The notes beneath the pieces were generated by a model. It did no database searches and was not told where the DNA came from. It saw only the letters and a list, made by a program, of their open reading frames with translations. A DNA stretch of 64,000 nucleotides, taken from positions 45,766 to 109,765 of the forward strand of contig NW_019154060.1 in assembly GCF_001653235.2 (NCBI RefSeq). Reading direction: 5' to 3'. A program made the translations under genes and the position numbers. Shown in pieces: positions 9,697 to 22,052 of this stretch; within the stretch, counting starts at the first letter, position 1, and the number at the start of each line of letters is the position of its first letter. This stretch comes from Pochonia chlamydosporia 170 (lineage: Eukaryota; Ascomycota; Sordariomycetes; Hypocreales; Clavicipitaceae).

Positions 9697-12600
9697 CTCG
9701 TACGGGGTGTTGGCAAATGTGCGGCCACATTCTTCACTGGCCATGCCCCACATACAGTGTTCGCCATCACCCAATACCCACTAAAGAACTCGGCGATCCT
9801 GGACTCTGGATCGACAATTCATATATTCAACCAGATAAGTCGTTTTAACAACTTCCGCATGGCACTACCAGGAGACTGTGTTACAGCCGGAAACCACGAC
9901 GTACCAATTCAAGGATATGGTAACATAGATATAGAGGTTCAAGGCCCGACAGGGAAAACCTTGTTTAGATTGCGGGACGTAGCGTTTTGCGAACATTTCG
10001 CCGCAAACCTCGTCTCGTTGCGTCAGTTGCAAAGGTATGGCTACTGGTGGGACAACCGTCCTAACCAGAACTGCCTCCGCACTCACCACGGAAGAATTAT
10101 ATGCAAAATATTCGACCGCCATGATCAATATGTCCTAGAATATATTCCGGGAGACAAGTCAAAACAGTCGTTCCTTGTAAGACGGAACACATTCAATTCA
10201 TGGACTGGACGGCGACCTGCCGGCGCAGATGCAAAGAAATGGCATCTTCGACTTGGTCACCCAGGTCCACAAGCCCTGGAGCACTTGGTCAATTGCTCAA
10301 CGGGAGCAAGGATCAAAGGCATAACCACCACCGAATGCGATGACTGTGCTGTATCTAAGGCTAAACGGCAAGTCAGCCGCAAGCCACGGAACACAGAAAA
10401 TGCACCAGGAATACGACTTGCAGTAGACTTCCATGATTTTCAGCACAACTCTCAAGGAAAACAGCATGTGATGTTGATCACTGATAGGTGGTCTGGATAC
10501 ATATGGGACTTCTACCTCGCTGATCGTGGAGCGGAAACCATGATTGAAGTATTCAATACTTTATTCGGCATTCTTGAAAGACGATTCCGAATTAAACCGA
10601 GTGTCATCGAGTGCGACAACGAAATATACAAAAGGAGGCTACAAGTGCGCCAGTTCTTGGAATCTCTCTTCATTGTGATCGAGCCCTCAGCCCCAGACAC
10701 ACAAGCTCAGAATGGCGGTGCTGAACGCTCGGGGGGCATAATCAAGAACAAGGCACGCGCAATGAGAAGCGGGGCCAGGCTACCGGTCTACTTATGGGTA
10801 GAGGTTTTCAAAGCTGCTGTATACCTATACAATCGAACACCAAAGTACATCTATAAATGGCAATCACCGTATGATCGCTTCTACACCTTCGTGGCTGAAC
10901 GCGATGGTGTTGCAATTGATGGTAGAAAGCCAGATCAGAGGCATCTCCGAGTTTACGGATGCAAGGCATTCGCTATGACAAGAGAAGCCTTACGAAAATC
11001 CAACCGCCTGGAAAGAATGAATCCAAGGGCATGGATTGGTTACCTCGTCGGATACCAATCCACAAATATTTATCGGATTTGGAACCCAAAACTAGGTACC
11101 GTCATCTCCACAAGAGACGTGACATTCAATGAAGACGAATGTTTCAACGGAGACCTTAATCAAATGAGGGACGACCTCCGTCATATGAGTCGAGAAGAAT
11201 TGGTTGCCATTCTTCGAGACATTGAGGAGCCGTCGAACCAGGATGATATGCAAGAGGACGTTGAAGGTGAGGATGATATTGTGTATGGTGCGGGAAATGG
11301 ATGGAACATTGGTGCAATCCAGCGAGTGGATGAGCGGAGCGGGGATGAACGAACTGAGGTGCCAAGTGCACGATCAGTGGTTGACGGTTCTGGAAGAAGT
11401 GCCCAAACTGCAGCCGTGAGTCTCCCTGAAGTGTCAGAAGCACTTCCCGCGTTTGATGACTGTCCCAGTGAAGGTATCCGAACACGGACCGGCATGCCAC
11501 TGGCAGAGTCAGGATCACAGGAACCTTCCAGGAAACAGGGGCAGGGTCACATCTTACCCAATTCTGGGGCTCAACAACGGCAGGATGCCGACTGTAGGGA
11601 GACGTCCCGCAGTCCGCTACCTGATGCATTTGCGAGGGAACCCCCCGAGTCGGCCAAAGAAGCCGACACGCAAGTCCAACATTATCCAACACCAGCACGG
11701 TCAGAATCTTTTCCTGCGGCCCTCATGGCATATTGCTTTGGGGATGCAAATGAAGTTCTTCAAGCTGAAGATGAAACAATCCAGCGCTCCGACATTGATG
11801 TCTGGAAGGCAGCATTCGCTGCTGGGCGACATGCAATGCCAATTGGAGTAATTGACAATAAGCAAATAGATAAAGCCAAATTTCTTCGGTCCCTCAAAAG
11901 ACCGGAAAGGCGATCAGGACCAAGCGGCACACTTAATGGCCAGCCAGTTGACAAGGACAAGTTCCGGAAGCTACTGGCTAAAGCCGTGTCGCCCCACAGA
12001 CGGCAAATGCCAGCTCTTCCAAGGTCGCACCATGAAGTGCTGATGCATCCAATGGAGTCAGAGTTTCTCCAAGCAGAAGCTATTCACCTTCAAAGTCATG
12101 TTGACATGAAGACGTACAAAGAAATACCCAAAGACGACCCGTCAGCAAGAGGCGAGCAAGTCTTGGACTGCATGTGGGTCTACACATACAAGTTTGACAA
12201 GCATGGTTATTTCCAGAAGTGCAAAGCACGGTTAGTTGTACGAGGAGATCAGCAAGCGAAATCCATACACGAGGATACATACGCCTCTACACTAGCTGGA
12301 CGCTCATTCAGAATCCTCATGGCTATTGCTGCAAGGTTCGATCTCGAATCAGTGCAATATGATGCTGTCAATGCTTTTGTCAATGCCAAAATAAACAGAG
12401 ACATATTTATGAGAATGCCTCCAGGGTACCGTAAGCCTGGAAGGATATTGAAGCTCCAAAGAGCACTATACGGATTAAGATGTTCGCCCCTGCTTTGGCA
12501 GAAAGAGCTGACAAACACCCTTGAAGAGCTTGGGTTTGAGAAGGTCCCACATGAACCTTGCTGTATGATGAAGAATGGCATCATAATATTCTTTTATGTG

Positions 12601-13629
12601 GACGACATCGTCCTAGCATATAAAAAGGGCAAAGAAACTGAAGCCCAAAATCTGGCTGACCGTCTGAAACAGAAATACAAACTGACCGGCGGAAACCAAC
12701 TACAATGGTTCCTGGGAATAGAAATTACCCGAGACCGAGATCAGAAACTTATTTGGTTATCCCAATCTGCTTATATTGATAAGATCGCTAACTTAGCAGG
12801 GAGCGTAGATCGAAGACTGAATGTGCCCATGTCGGGACCAGAGCTCTTACCATACGAAGGAAGAGCGTCCGCCGCCTCAATACGGAAATATCAGAGGAAG
12901 ATCGGATCACTGCTTTACGCAGCAGTAATAACCCGACCAGATATTGCGTTCGCAGTGTCAAGACTGGCTCGATTCAACATGAACCCTTCAAATGAACACC
13001 ACGACGCAGCAGATAAGGTTCTTCAGTACTTAACACAGACGCGAACACTTGCGTTGCAACTCGGCGGAGGTGACGAGTTCCTTGTGGCAAGCGACGCATC
13101 ATTCGCAGATAACTCAATTGACCGAAAGAGCTCCCAAGCGTATGTAATGAAACTCTTTGGAGGAACAATAGCCTGGAGAGCCAACAAACAGGACACCGTA
13201 ACTACCTCAACGACAGAGGCAGAGCTTCTTGCAGTGTCCCAAGCGGCAAAGGAATCAATGTTTGTCAGTCGTCTGCTCAAGGAATTGAGTATTCGCCTTG
13301 ACGACCAGACAATACATATTCAATGCGACAACCAGCAGACAATCAAAGTGGTCAACAAAGAGATTGGTTTACTCCAAACTAAACTTCGACACGTTGATGT
13401 CCACAACCATTGGCTCCGGCAAGAGGTGCAGAACAAGACCATTTCAGTCGAGTATATGCCAAGTAGCGAGATGATGGCAGATGGCTTAACCAAAGCTCTC
13501 ACCACTCAACGCTTCAGAGAGTCTGTGGCGAGACTGGGACTAGTGGACATTGCGACGCGACTGCAGCAACGACAGCTGAATGAGATGGACGAGACTTTGC
13601 AACAGAAGCTTAACCCGCTAGAGATGTGA
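9697..13629 (+). CDS. Ty1/copia Pol: protease, integrase, reverse transcriptase, RNase H
   Basis: A single uninterrupted frame of about 1,300 codons follows the gag stop. The domain order is copia-type, with integrase before RT. Counting from 9757, the aspartic protease ILDSGS is at residues 14-19 and the pre-integrase WHLRLGH at about 162. The integrase core has acidic residues in VDFHDF (about 223), ECDNE (about 286) and GGAERSGG (about 322). The RT spans about 800-1000 with FYVDDIV near 945. The RNase H has VASDASFAD (about 1109) and TTSTTEAELLA (about 1150). All expected catalytic residues are visible. It has no internal stop, so this is the best-preserved retroelement coding region in the window. 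The left LTR cannot be seen, so autonomy is untested. Confidence 0.92.
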   Translation, partial: LVRGVGKCAATFFTGHAPHTVFAITQYPLKNSAILDSGSTIHIFNQISRFNNFRMALPGDCVTAGNHDVPIQGYGNIDIEVQGPTGKTLFRLRDVAFCEHFAANLVSLRQLQRYGYWWDNRPNQNCLRTHHGRIICKIFDRHDQYVLEYIPGDKSKQSFLVRRNTFNSWTGRRPAGADAKKWHLRLGHPGPQALEHLVNCSTGARIKGITTTECDDCAVSKAKRQVSRKPRNTENAPGIRLAVDFHDFQHNSQGKQHVMLITDRWSGYIWDFYLADRGAETMIEVFNTLFGILERRFRIKPSVIECDNEIYKRRLQVRQFLESLFIVIEPSAPDTQAQNGGAERSGGIIKNKARAMRSGARLPVYLWVEVFKAAVYLYNRTPKYIYKWQSPYDRFYTFVAERDGVAIDGRKPDQRHLRVYGCKAFAMTREALRKSNRLERMNPRAWIGYLVGYQSTNIYRIWNPKLGTVISTRDVTFNEDECFNGDLNQMRDDLRHMSREELVAILRDIEEPSNQDDMQEDVEGEDDIVYGAGNGWNIGAIQRVDERSGDERTEVPSARSVVDGSGRSAQTAAVSLPEVSEALPAFDDCPSEGIRTRTGMPLAESGSQEPSRKQGQGHILPNSGAQQRQDADCRETSRSPLPDAFAREPPESAKEADTQVQHYPTPARSESFPAALMAYCFGDANEVLQAEDETIQRSDIDVWKAAFAAGRHAMPIGVIDNKQIDKAKFLRSLKRPERRSGPSGTLNGQPVDKDKFRKLLAKAVSPHRRQMPALPRSHHEVLMHPMESEFLQAEAIHLQSHVDMKTYKEIPKDDPSARGEQVLDCMWVYTYKFDKHGYFQKCKARLVVRGDQQAKSIHEDTYASTLAGRSFRILMAIAARFDLESVQYDAVNAFVNAKINRDIFMRMPPGYRKPGRILKLQRALYGLRCSPLLWQKELTNTLEELGFEKVPHEPCCMMKNGIIIFFYVDDIVLAYKKGKETEAQNLADRLKQKYKLTGGNQLQWFLGIEITRDRDQKLIWLSQSAYIDKIANLAGSVDRRLNVPMSGPELLPYEGRASAASIRKYQRKIGSLLYAAVITRPDIAFAVSRLARFNMNPSNEHHDAADKVLQYLTQTRTLALQLGGGDEFLVASDASFADNSIDRKSSQAYVMKLFGGTIAWRANKQDTVTTSTTEAELLAVSQAAKESMFVSRLLKELSIRLDDQTIHIQCDNQQTIKVVNKEIGLLQTKLRHVDVHNHWLRQEVQNKTISVEYMPSSEMMADGLTKALTTQRFRESVARLGLVDIATRLQQRQLNEMDETLQQKLNPLEM

Positions 13630-13663
13630 GAATTTTGGCGCTCAGCTTCGACCTGTCGGTCAA

Positions 13664-13676
13664 AGCTGGGGGGGAG
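13664..13676 (+). promoter_or_regulatory. Polypurine tract of the copia element
   Basis: AAGCTGGGGGGGAG lies immediately before the TGTTG that opens the LTR and about 35 bases after the pol stop. This is where plus-strand priming is expected. Confidence 0.75.
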
Positions 13677-13808
13677 TGTTGCACTAAAGTCGTGCATAAT
13701 CCTGCTCCATACCGGTTAAGTGCATAATGGGGGTGTGTCGCTTGCAACACGCTTACGCGCATAAAAAGGAGAATGGAAGATCAAGCAGAATGGAACAGAC
13801 AGACAACA
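13677..13808 (+). repeat. 3' LTR of the copia element (about 132 bp)
   Basis: It opens with TGTTG directly after the polypurine tract and most plausibly closes with CAACA at 13804-13808, giving matching inverted ends. A CGCATAAAAAGG TATA-like box lies at about 13759. The right boundary is tentative because the 5' LTR is lost in the gap; an earlier CAACA at about 13746 is less likely as it would exclude the TATA box. Confidence 0.6.
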
Positions 13809-14127
13809 ATGAACATACTGGGCGAATGCCTACACACCCATTTAACTTTACAGTGACGCCTTTGTGAAAGTATCCACACCGTGATTCTGACAGATCTGCT
13901 GACGATGCTCGGCGACAAGGGATGGTTTTAGGTTGTTGACATGGTGAATGAAAGGTTTCGGTTACGTGTGTCTCTTTCTTGATGATCTTGGGGGCGTGAG
14001 CATCGCTGCTCATCGACTTGCAGCTTGGATCCTAGTTCAGTGCTACCTTGGCTTCTTCTGGTGATAGAGGAGGGAAACAGAACGGAAACTGCCCTTATAG
14101 CTTTTGAAACGGGCGTGAGAGAAAAGA
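13809..14127. other. Spacer between copia element and Helitron D, no gene seen
   Basis: About 320 bases with no convincing open frame or repeat. Confidence 0.5.
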
Positions 14128-14165
14128 CTAGTTCAGCCGAAGGCTGTGCCTTGAGGAACGAAAGG
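14128..14165 (-). other. Putative 3' terminus of Helitron D (hairpin plus CTAG)
   Basis: Read on the minus strand, a CTTTCGTTCCTCAAGGC word is followed by a CAGCC-TTC-GGCTG hairpin and then AACTAG. A hairpin followed by CTRR is the classic Helitron 3' end, although here the spacing is only two bases, shorter than usual. It lies about 75 bases past the helicase stop. Confidence 0.45.
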
Positions 14166-14235
14166 CTCTTCTGGACGCGCAAAAAATTCTCACCACAAAT
14201 TCCTCGCCTCCCATTCGTTAGAGTTTCTCGCCCTC

Positions 14236-17200
14236 TCATTGGCCCCTCCGCCTGCCTTGCTGTATCCCACCAAGTCCAGTCAGCCAGCCAGCCCCTTGCC
14301 CCTCCAATGCCTCTGCAACAGTCTTCTCGCTCAGCGTCCATAGCCTCGCCTGTGCAGCAGTCATCTCTTCAGGCATTATGTTGCCTACCAAGTCTCTCTC
14401 CCGCACTTTGCACAATAGCATGATGCCATCCAAGGTCCGACACCGCGACAACTGCACGTACAGGCTGTACGGGTCGCAATGCGAGGACACCACATGCCCA
14501 TCAACCTTCGACGTCCGTGTCCCCCGCAGCTCCAGGGCCACCCTCTCTAGCGTCCTGCCCTGCACTTTGTAGTCTGTACATGCAAAACCCGCTGCGCATG
14601 GCAGCCCTTTCCGGCTCACGTCATTCTGTTGCCACGGCCGCTTAGCTGACACTGTATCTTGACGCTCATCGGTGTCAAGAGGATCGTGCCTGGCGGCATC
14701 CCGATGAAGTGGAACTCTTTTGTCGTCTCTGACTCCAGCAAGATCCCCGCTGGCGGCCCGAAGTGGATCGTCAAGCCGGCCGAGATCCGGTGTCCTGGAT
14801 ACGACTTGTCCAGGATCACCTCCACCGCCGTGTAACTGGCCCCATTCACCAGCTTTAGTCCCTGGAGTGTATTGCAATTCACAACCACTGGCATCTCTGG
14901 CACGAACATGAAGACGGCTGGTACCGGTATCGCACTGTCATCACCCTGGTTCAGCATCATGATGGCTTCTTCCTCCGTCGGCGGTCCGCCTCTCCACTTG
15001 TGCTCGGATATGAAGATGCGCATCATCGACCGCTGCTGGGTCCGGAACGCCAAACTCGCCTCCATGTTGAGGTTCCAACGGTTTCTGTTGAGCGGCGTTA
15101 CCACGGTAATGCCCGTCTCCCACGGGATCCGCCTCCCCTCCTGGTAGCACCTTGAGTTAAGAAGGTCCAAGTCCGTGTGATCCTGCACACCGAGTCGGAT
15201 CCTCTTTAGCAACCGCTGCAATTCCGGGTCTCCCGCGGCGCGCACTTGCTCGTCTAGCATGATAACCGTCGTGAATTTCTTCCACAGCGCGTGCGCCTTG
15301 TCATGTTGGTGCCGTTGCTCGGCCTTGAACGAGTTGTCTACGTCCCACGAGACGGCCGTGCTTGGGAGGAGGATGGACCGCTCCTGGACCGGCCGGAATT
15401 GGTGAAAATCTCCGCAGAAGAGCACGATGGGGATCCCTCCGAAATCCTGCTGCGACCCGCGCAGTCTGCAGAGCTGCTCGTTCACCGCGTGCAGCGTCCG
15501 CGCCCCGAGCATACTCACCTCATCGATGACTAGTACGTCCTTGTCTTGCCAGTCCATCCGAGACTGGCCGTCGACGAATCGCTCCGCCTGTTTGGGCAAT
15601 CGTACGCCGTCGACATTCTTGGCCGTGTGGGCAGCTGCCGCGACGTCTTTTGAGAACCCGCAGGCGGAGTGGATTGTGATGCCGTTGATCCGCGCCGCTG
15701 CAGTCCCAGATGTCGCCGTGATCAGTAGACGGTTTGGTTGCTCCTTTGACTTGAACAACTCGACGAGCGCCTCGATAACTCGCGACTTGCCGGTCCCGCC
15801 CTCCCCGCCGATGAACTGGCACAGCTGACCTGTCTTATTCTTCTCGCTGCACCTTATTATATCCAGCTGGCGGCATATGATGAGAAAAGCGATCGCCTGC
15901 CTCTTGTTCAGCGTGAGCCGCGCGACCAAGCTCTTACCCGCCTCAAGGAAGGAGGTTGAGGCGCCAAATCGGATCTGCATTCCCACACTCGCCTCCGCTG
16001 CTGTTTGCTCAAAGCCCATTCCCGTCACTTGGATATCCTCTTTCCCGGCTCCCATGAGCTCACCCCGCACCGCCGCGCTTTGTATACCCTGTATCATCTT
16101 CTCCTTTTCCCTAGACGCACAGATTTGCTGCGACTTTATGGCCCGAACCTGACTCTGCAGTGGTATGGCGGTCCCGAAGAATGCCCGCCCCGATATATTT
16201 ATTCGTCTTGGCCCTGGCTCGGGTATTATCGCGGACTGGAGTCCACAAGACGATGACAGCGGCGACTGCTGAAAGCGGCTGAGCTCCTGCATCATTGCTG
16301 CGATCTCTGGGAAGCCAGCCGTGACTTGGTTCACCCCGATCGTACTTCTGACGACGTCGATTAGACGCATTGTACTTTCGGTTCTGCCCGCTCGGTATAC
16401 CGATCCATGGTCTTCGCCAGCCTGCCCGGCGCCATCCTCGTCGGGATGTACTGCGGTGAAGTCACCGTCACTGGATGAGGCTGCCCACTGCTTGGCATCC
16501 CGCTTTGCATCCTCAGCGGATCGTCGCAATAGTTGCACGTTATCGACGAAACATGATATTCTCGGGGCCAGGGCCGCTCGTGCCCGAGCCCATATGCAGT
16601 TGATATCACCACTTTGCTCGCCTACGAAAGACTGCCATGGCACGAACAACGCAAGATGCTGCACAGCCGCCCTTCAGCTTGGGAATTAGCCTTTTCAACA
16701 CAAGTCTCTTGCTCTGTCGGCGGCAAACGCACCTTCGATAGCAAGAATCTTCGTCGTCGTCGTCAAAATCCTTGCTCAAATACCCATCGAGGCAGACAAT
16801 GGCCTGCTTGCCCGGTCGTCTAAGCACCTGCACCCAACCTCTTCCAGGAGCCCACCCGCTCTGGAACGGTACTTCACCCCAGGTGGCCTGCCTCTCATCC
16901 CTGTCGATGCGTTTCAGCCTGACCAGCGAAACGTAGTCGTAGAGGCACAACCCTCCGAGGACATCTCCTCGGTGACAATATGCTTCGATGCGGCAGATTC
17001 TCTGGCCTGCTTCTTGGACAAGTATGGACTCGTCCACGGAACCGTCTGCTGTGGCTGCACCGCTTACTTCCCGAAGGTGCGGCCATTGTCTAAAGACTTG
17101 CCAGTAAAGCACCGATACGTTCAGAAACGCCCAAGCACTGGTGTTCGTCAGCTCAGTTGGGTATCCCAGGAGGTCCGCGACAACCTCGACCTGCGATAAC

Positions 17201-20200
17201 GCCTCTCGGTAAACACGCGGTTCGCCACCTTCATCAAGAAATGTCGCGTCTTATTCTGCCGGCCGTCGTCGCCAGCAATATCGTCTTCATGAGCCTCTAC
17301 GCCGTCGGCCATTCCATCGCCTGCTCGCGGGGGCAAGAGATCAGCCGCCGCAGCGACACGCTTCCATACAGGGTCCTCTATCTTGGTAGCATAATTGGTG
17401 ACATAAAAGACGAGGGCCATGGTCTTACGCTGTGTGGCAATAAAGGATATGTCATGGTTGTGACGAAGCCCCACGGCAATGGCTTTATTCCACCGATTCA
17501 CCATAGTGTGTGATCTTCGAATCCTCAGCACGCCGTCTCCCGTGAATGCCGTTTTGTCGACCAGCCCCCACGGCGCCTTGAAACGACAAAGATTGCCGTT
17601 CTGCCTTATTTTGCCCAGCGAGTACTTGACGCAGGTGGGGCTATGGGTATGAATCTGCGTCGCCCCAGCGCAGAAATTTGCTTCCTCGTCAAACGAGGCT
17701 GAAAATCGCTGGCCATCTCGCAGCAATTGCGATATGTCTGACATTAATGATCGCTCTGCTTGAATTGAACAGAATCCTTCTTGGTCCAGATCCTGCCTTG
17801 CTAGTCAGTTCTCAGGCCTGACGGGCCAGGGATATAGGTCAAACCCCCACCCCCTTCATGGCGCATACCTCGGAAAAGACACTGTCAACGTATTTGACGA
17901 TGCGTTCTCGGTATGCCACTTGATCCTCACCTTGAATATCAGCAAGCATCGAGCTCAGATGGGCATTTCCATGCAGCCAGAGCAGCCCATGAACATGGAG
18001 CGCTCCTCGCTCGTTAGTCTCCACAGCACCATAATACTGGCTGATACGCCCAAAGACTGATTCCTCTCCCACTTTCACGTAATGTTCGAAGAATAACGTC
18101 ATTTCTCGGTGGAAGAATTCAGCTGAGCTTAGGGGGTCCGAGATGGCCAGCCGCGTACGCTTAAACGCGGCGTCAAGACTCCTCAAAAAAGCCTCGGCCG
18201 CTTTAGGATCACGGGTACGGTATGCCGCCAGTCTTGAGCTTCACCGGGTTCGTGATGTCGTTAGGGTTTAACGTAAACCAGATTGCAGGTATGCCGCGAT
18301 ATAAAATGAGTGACTGGATCTTGCGTCGCATGCTCAGACGAAGCTCCCTCGACATGGGCTGCCGATAGCCGTACAGAGACAAGCATCTCAGGAGCTCCCT
18401 CACCCCATCGTCGGTAGTTTTGCCCCAAATCTCCAACTCCGCCCTGGCCGCCGCCAATCTGGCTACTGTCAGTGACTGCACAATGCGCTCTACCCTACGG
18501 AAATTCTTTCTCGTCACGCTGAGCATGCTTACGCGACGATTCCTCGACCGCACACCGATGTTGAACACAAGAAACGAGAAGACATTATGCGTCGCAAATC
18601 GGCCACTGTGGCGCCGCAGCACGATACCAGCCCATGCCCGAAGGCTCATATCCCGAGACGATAAGCGATCTCGCACCGCCGCCTCCTCCCTGGTACCTGT
18701 ACCCCCGGAACTGGCCGCCTTTTCTGGCCTTAGGATGGCTTCCTCCGCCAGCCGTGGTCCCCCAAATCCGAACGGAAACAAGGTTGGGAACGTCTTTGCG
18801 AAGAACCAGGTGTCCAGCGAGTCGGCGAAGTCGTCACCACGGCAAACGTGCATGTACGGCTCACAGACATCTCCCCCTTGCCGCGACCCCGCCGACCTTA
18901 TCCATGTCCTCGGCCCCGCAGAGTCATTCTCGTCACCGTCGCCACCCACGGCGTGCCAGGCGAAGCGGAGCTTCTCCGCATCCGACACGTCCGGCGGTCC
19001 GTCCAACGGAAACAATGCAGAAGAGCTTACCTCGTTGATTCTTTTCACGTTGTCGTCACGGCCGGGACCGCCATCACTGCCGCCATCAGTCTCGTCCGCT
19101 CCGATCCCCTCAAATTCTCGATTTTGGCTATCTGTCGGGTCTTGTCCTTGGTAGAGCTGAGCAAGAATTTCCTCAATCTCTGCAGGACTCTCCTCGTCCA
19201 TAGCCCGTTCCGCTGGCGGTACAACCTGCGCCGTTCGCGTCCTCTCCCACGCAGACGGTTCGTTCCGCTCCATGCGGTCGTACACGACAGATGGCACGCC
19301 ATGGGACAAGGATCCCCAACTCTCCATTTCCAATCCGTCAATCTCAATGTCGGCATAATGAAGGTTATTCTTCTTTAGCCAAGAGAGGGCTCTCTCGACG
19401 ACTTGGCGCCTCACCGATAAGAGGCTTGAAAGATCGCTCGGCCCTGGCCTTTCCGCGCCCTGCCACGAGACGTGAATCTCGTCCATGACCCGCACAAGCG
19501 GGTGTGGGAGCACTTTCGTCACCAGCTTCTGCACGTTGTTCGGGAACACCGTGATGTGGCCCTTGACGTGCCGCGGATACCCGCCAACCTGCTTCTGCCT
19601 ACCCGGAATACTGTATCTCGTCACAAACCGTAACACGAGTTCAACCCGATGAGCTTCTCCTCGATCGGCGTCAGACCCTTCAGCTCATCGGGAAACATGT
19701 GCTCACACCCAAGGCGGCTGTGTAGTATGGCGGCTGGCGACAGGACGCCGCCTCTTGCCAAGCAACGCACACATTCCGCGCAGGCCGAAACGGTCTCACC
19801 CACAGGAAAGCAGCTCCGACAAGAAAACACTGAACCATCAAGCCTCTCGACGTAGTCAGATGCCCATGTTTCCCATTTCACTTGCCTTAATTCTCTCTTC
19901 GTACCCTTGCGGTAGCACACCATGCAGGTCCGTATCGGCAATGTGCTCGCATCGTGGAACGCCTTGCAGAAGTCTCGCACAGTCGATACCTTTCTTTCAT
20001 GCGGTATTGGCGTACACCACGTCTTCTCGTTTGACAGACTCTTCTTCACCGCAAAATCCTCCTCTAAGTAGCGCAACACGCTGGCCAAGTCCTCGGCCTG
20101 CAACTCCAGTCTCCTCTGCCCCCGGGCTCCCACTCTAATTCGTTTTCTTGGAGGTTCGTCTTGGCTAGGATAACGGCTTCTCTTTCCCTGCCGCGCATCC

Positions 20201-20638
20201 CATGCTGTACCCTTCGTCTCTTCTGGCCGGACAAGCCGCTTGGCGACATCTTCCGTGCTCGAGGCTCCGCTGGGCCCTGCTGTTCTCTTCCCTGGCCGTG
20301 GCCCTCGCCGTAGCTTGGGCAACGTCCTCACAATTGCTTCCGCTTGCTCTCGTCGTGAAACGTCTTCAATGGCTGATTGCTTGGGCTGGATGGATCGAAA
20401 CGTGGATGTCGCATTCCCTAGTCTCTCGTATCTCGACCGTCTCCTCGGCTGCTGATCTGGGGCAGTGTGGCCGTCCACCGTATTTCTTGCCATGTCCGCA
20501 ACCAATTCTGTCTCTTTGACGTTGGGTACTCCTGACGGATGGTGTATGTTGGCTCCGGAGCTTCGCCACTTGAACTATCTCGCCTGTTGACACGCGCTTC
20601 TTGGACATGGGAAACTTGCTAGGGATGACTTCTCTCAT
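14236..20638 (-). pseudogene. Helitron D Rep-helicase (RepHel), several frameshifts
   Basis: Read from 20638 down, the first block (about 20505-19621) ends in a cysteine-rich domain (TCMVCYRKG, SCRSCFP, CAECVRC) and LTPIEEKLIGLNSCYG. A one-base shift near 19630 leads into FVTRYSIPGRQ...GHITVFPNNVQ, the usual Helitron_like_N start. A second shift near 18210 leads to the Rep part, with GALHVHGLLW (HUH-type, about 17,990) and, after further breaks, YVTNYATK (paired tyrosines, about 17,390). The helicase lies at 16664-14616 with Walker A GGEGGTGKS and Walker B VIDEVSM intact. A last shift near 14640 separates motifs V/VI (TDYKVQGRTLE, YVQLSRCRTLDG). These proteins act in rolling-circle transposition. 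At least four frame breaks make this copy inactive. Confidence 0.85.
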
Positions 20639-21452
20639 GCTACGACATTGCCATTCAGACGACGGAACGCTTTAGTGCAGCACTGAGGCGATAAGCTAAC
20701 AATTCCGTACAATCCCCCATCGCCCTGCCTTTGCGTCTTGTGCAGTCTGGGTAAACAGCTTTTTCACGCCACATTTGTCGGCAGCGGCCCTTCGAACGCT
20801 GCGCTCTCTTTTCCGACCTCCAATGAAACCATGACAAGCGTCCTGCTGAAACGAAAATGGTGTCGTTATTGCTTTTTCCCACCATGGCCCTCCAGCGCAC
20901 ACACACACATAGACATGGACATAGCCATGGAAATCTGCGTGCTGCCCTTTCCAGGATGTACTCTTAAGCCGTTCAAACACTATGTTCCCGCCTTTGCTCG
21001 TCAGTCCCAGCAATACTTACCAGGTTCACCCTGGCTCGTGACTCACTCGCAGCGTAAAAGGGTCATTTAGAACATCAACCTGATGCCCCGACTAAACAAT
21101 GCAATCAGTCCCCCTCCCGAGCGTATGCTCCATGAAGTCATTTGATAGGACATATCATATGTTTCTCCTCGCTCATCTGCAGCTGGCGGCAAACCCTTTC
21201 CATCTGGGACCTTCATTTCCGCCACTCAGTCTCCATCCCTGCGTCGGTGAGTACTTCAGCGCCTCCTCCTACATAGATTATCTCCTCAGCAGCAAACTCA
21301 CCAAACCGTCCATGTCGAAACGTAATGAAAATCGAAGAGATGGAACAATCTGATGAACTTCTCATGCGGAAAAATAGACAAATCCGAAACTCGGTTGATT
21401 ATCTAGTCACAAAATGATCCCAGCTTGTCTGTTCCAACACGCCATCCGCAAT
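20639..21452. other. No recognisable gene; 5' flank of Helitron D and 3' flank of MYND gene
   Basis: Only short overlapping frames occur and none has a recognisable motif. The left part probably belongs to the 5' end of Helitron D, but no 5' TC-type terminus can be fixed. Confidence 0.4.
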
Positions 21453-22052
21453 TTATGATCTTGTCCCCCGTTCGCTCCAGGCTCTCCCTGTCTGCGGATC
21501 TCTGGGCACACACGCCCTTTTATGAGTCTTCCAGTCCGCCTTTTGATGCTCTTTGCCGCAGTATGCCACTGCTTGGCATCTACTGCAGCACTTCACTCCC
21601 ACGGTTGTACCACATACTTTGCAAAGCTTAAGCTCCATGCAACCAGTGCGGCCCAAGAACTCATCGAGAACCTCATCCTCTTGCCGCATTTCCTGCATCA
21701 CCGTTTGCATTTCCTGTCTCATCTCTATCTCGCACTGCCCTCTTCCACATAGAGACGTTACCCAAACCAAAATACGAGGCTGGTCTGTGTGCAAGAAAGA
21801 TATTGGGTTCTGTAGGACATCAGTCGCAAATTGCCCGCAACTTTCGCAAAATATCCCTGACGCATTTCGACACGCCGCTTGGTGCTCCTTCATGAGAGGG
21901 ATCATGGCCTGGGAAAATCGTTCGTTGTATTCGCCATCTTTTCCGGCACGATTCGCCTCGGTGACAAGGCTCCGGGCGATGCTGTGGTTGTGTGTGAATT
22001 GCCTCTCTCCAAACTGGCACATGAACTCGAGTCGCACTGTAGAAGTTGCCAT
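21453..22052 (-). CDS. MYND-type zinc-finger protein
   Basis: A 199-residue protein is predicted if translation starts at the second in-frame ATG (MATSTVRLEFMC). The first ATG adds only MRVRLYI. A MYND finger occupies about residues 144-181: CKVCG, then CCSRC, YCGKEHQ, and a final H and C. The cysteine/histidine spacing of this protein-protein interaction domain is complete. An upstream C-x-x-C pair (FCESCGQ, about residue 75) may bind metal too. A short acidic, glutamine/methionine-rich linker precedes the finger. There is no intron or frame break. It lies between two Helitrons and is one of the few intact host-like genes here. Its function beyond protein binding cannot be inferred. Confidence 0.8.
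   Translation of the reverse strand: MATSTVRLEFMCQFGERQFTHNHSIARSLVTEANRAGKDGEYNERFSQAMIPLMKEHQAACRNASGIFCESCGQFATDVLQNPISFLHTDQPRILVWVTSLCGRGQCEIEMRQEMQTVMQEMRQEDEVLDEFLGRTGCMELKLCKVCGTTVGVKCCSRCQAVAYCGKEHQKADWKTHKRACVPRDPQTGRAWSERGTRS

Noticed and set aside
18420..19154. Long plus-strand frame of 244 codons and neighbours at 18634-19378
   Set aside because: They are antisense shadows of the GC-rich Helitron D Rep region and have no motif.
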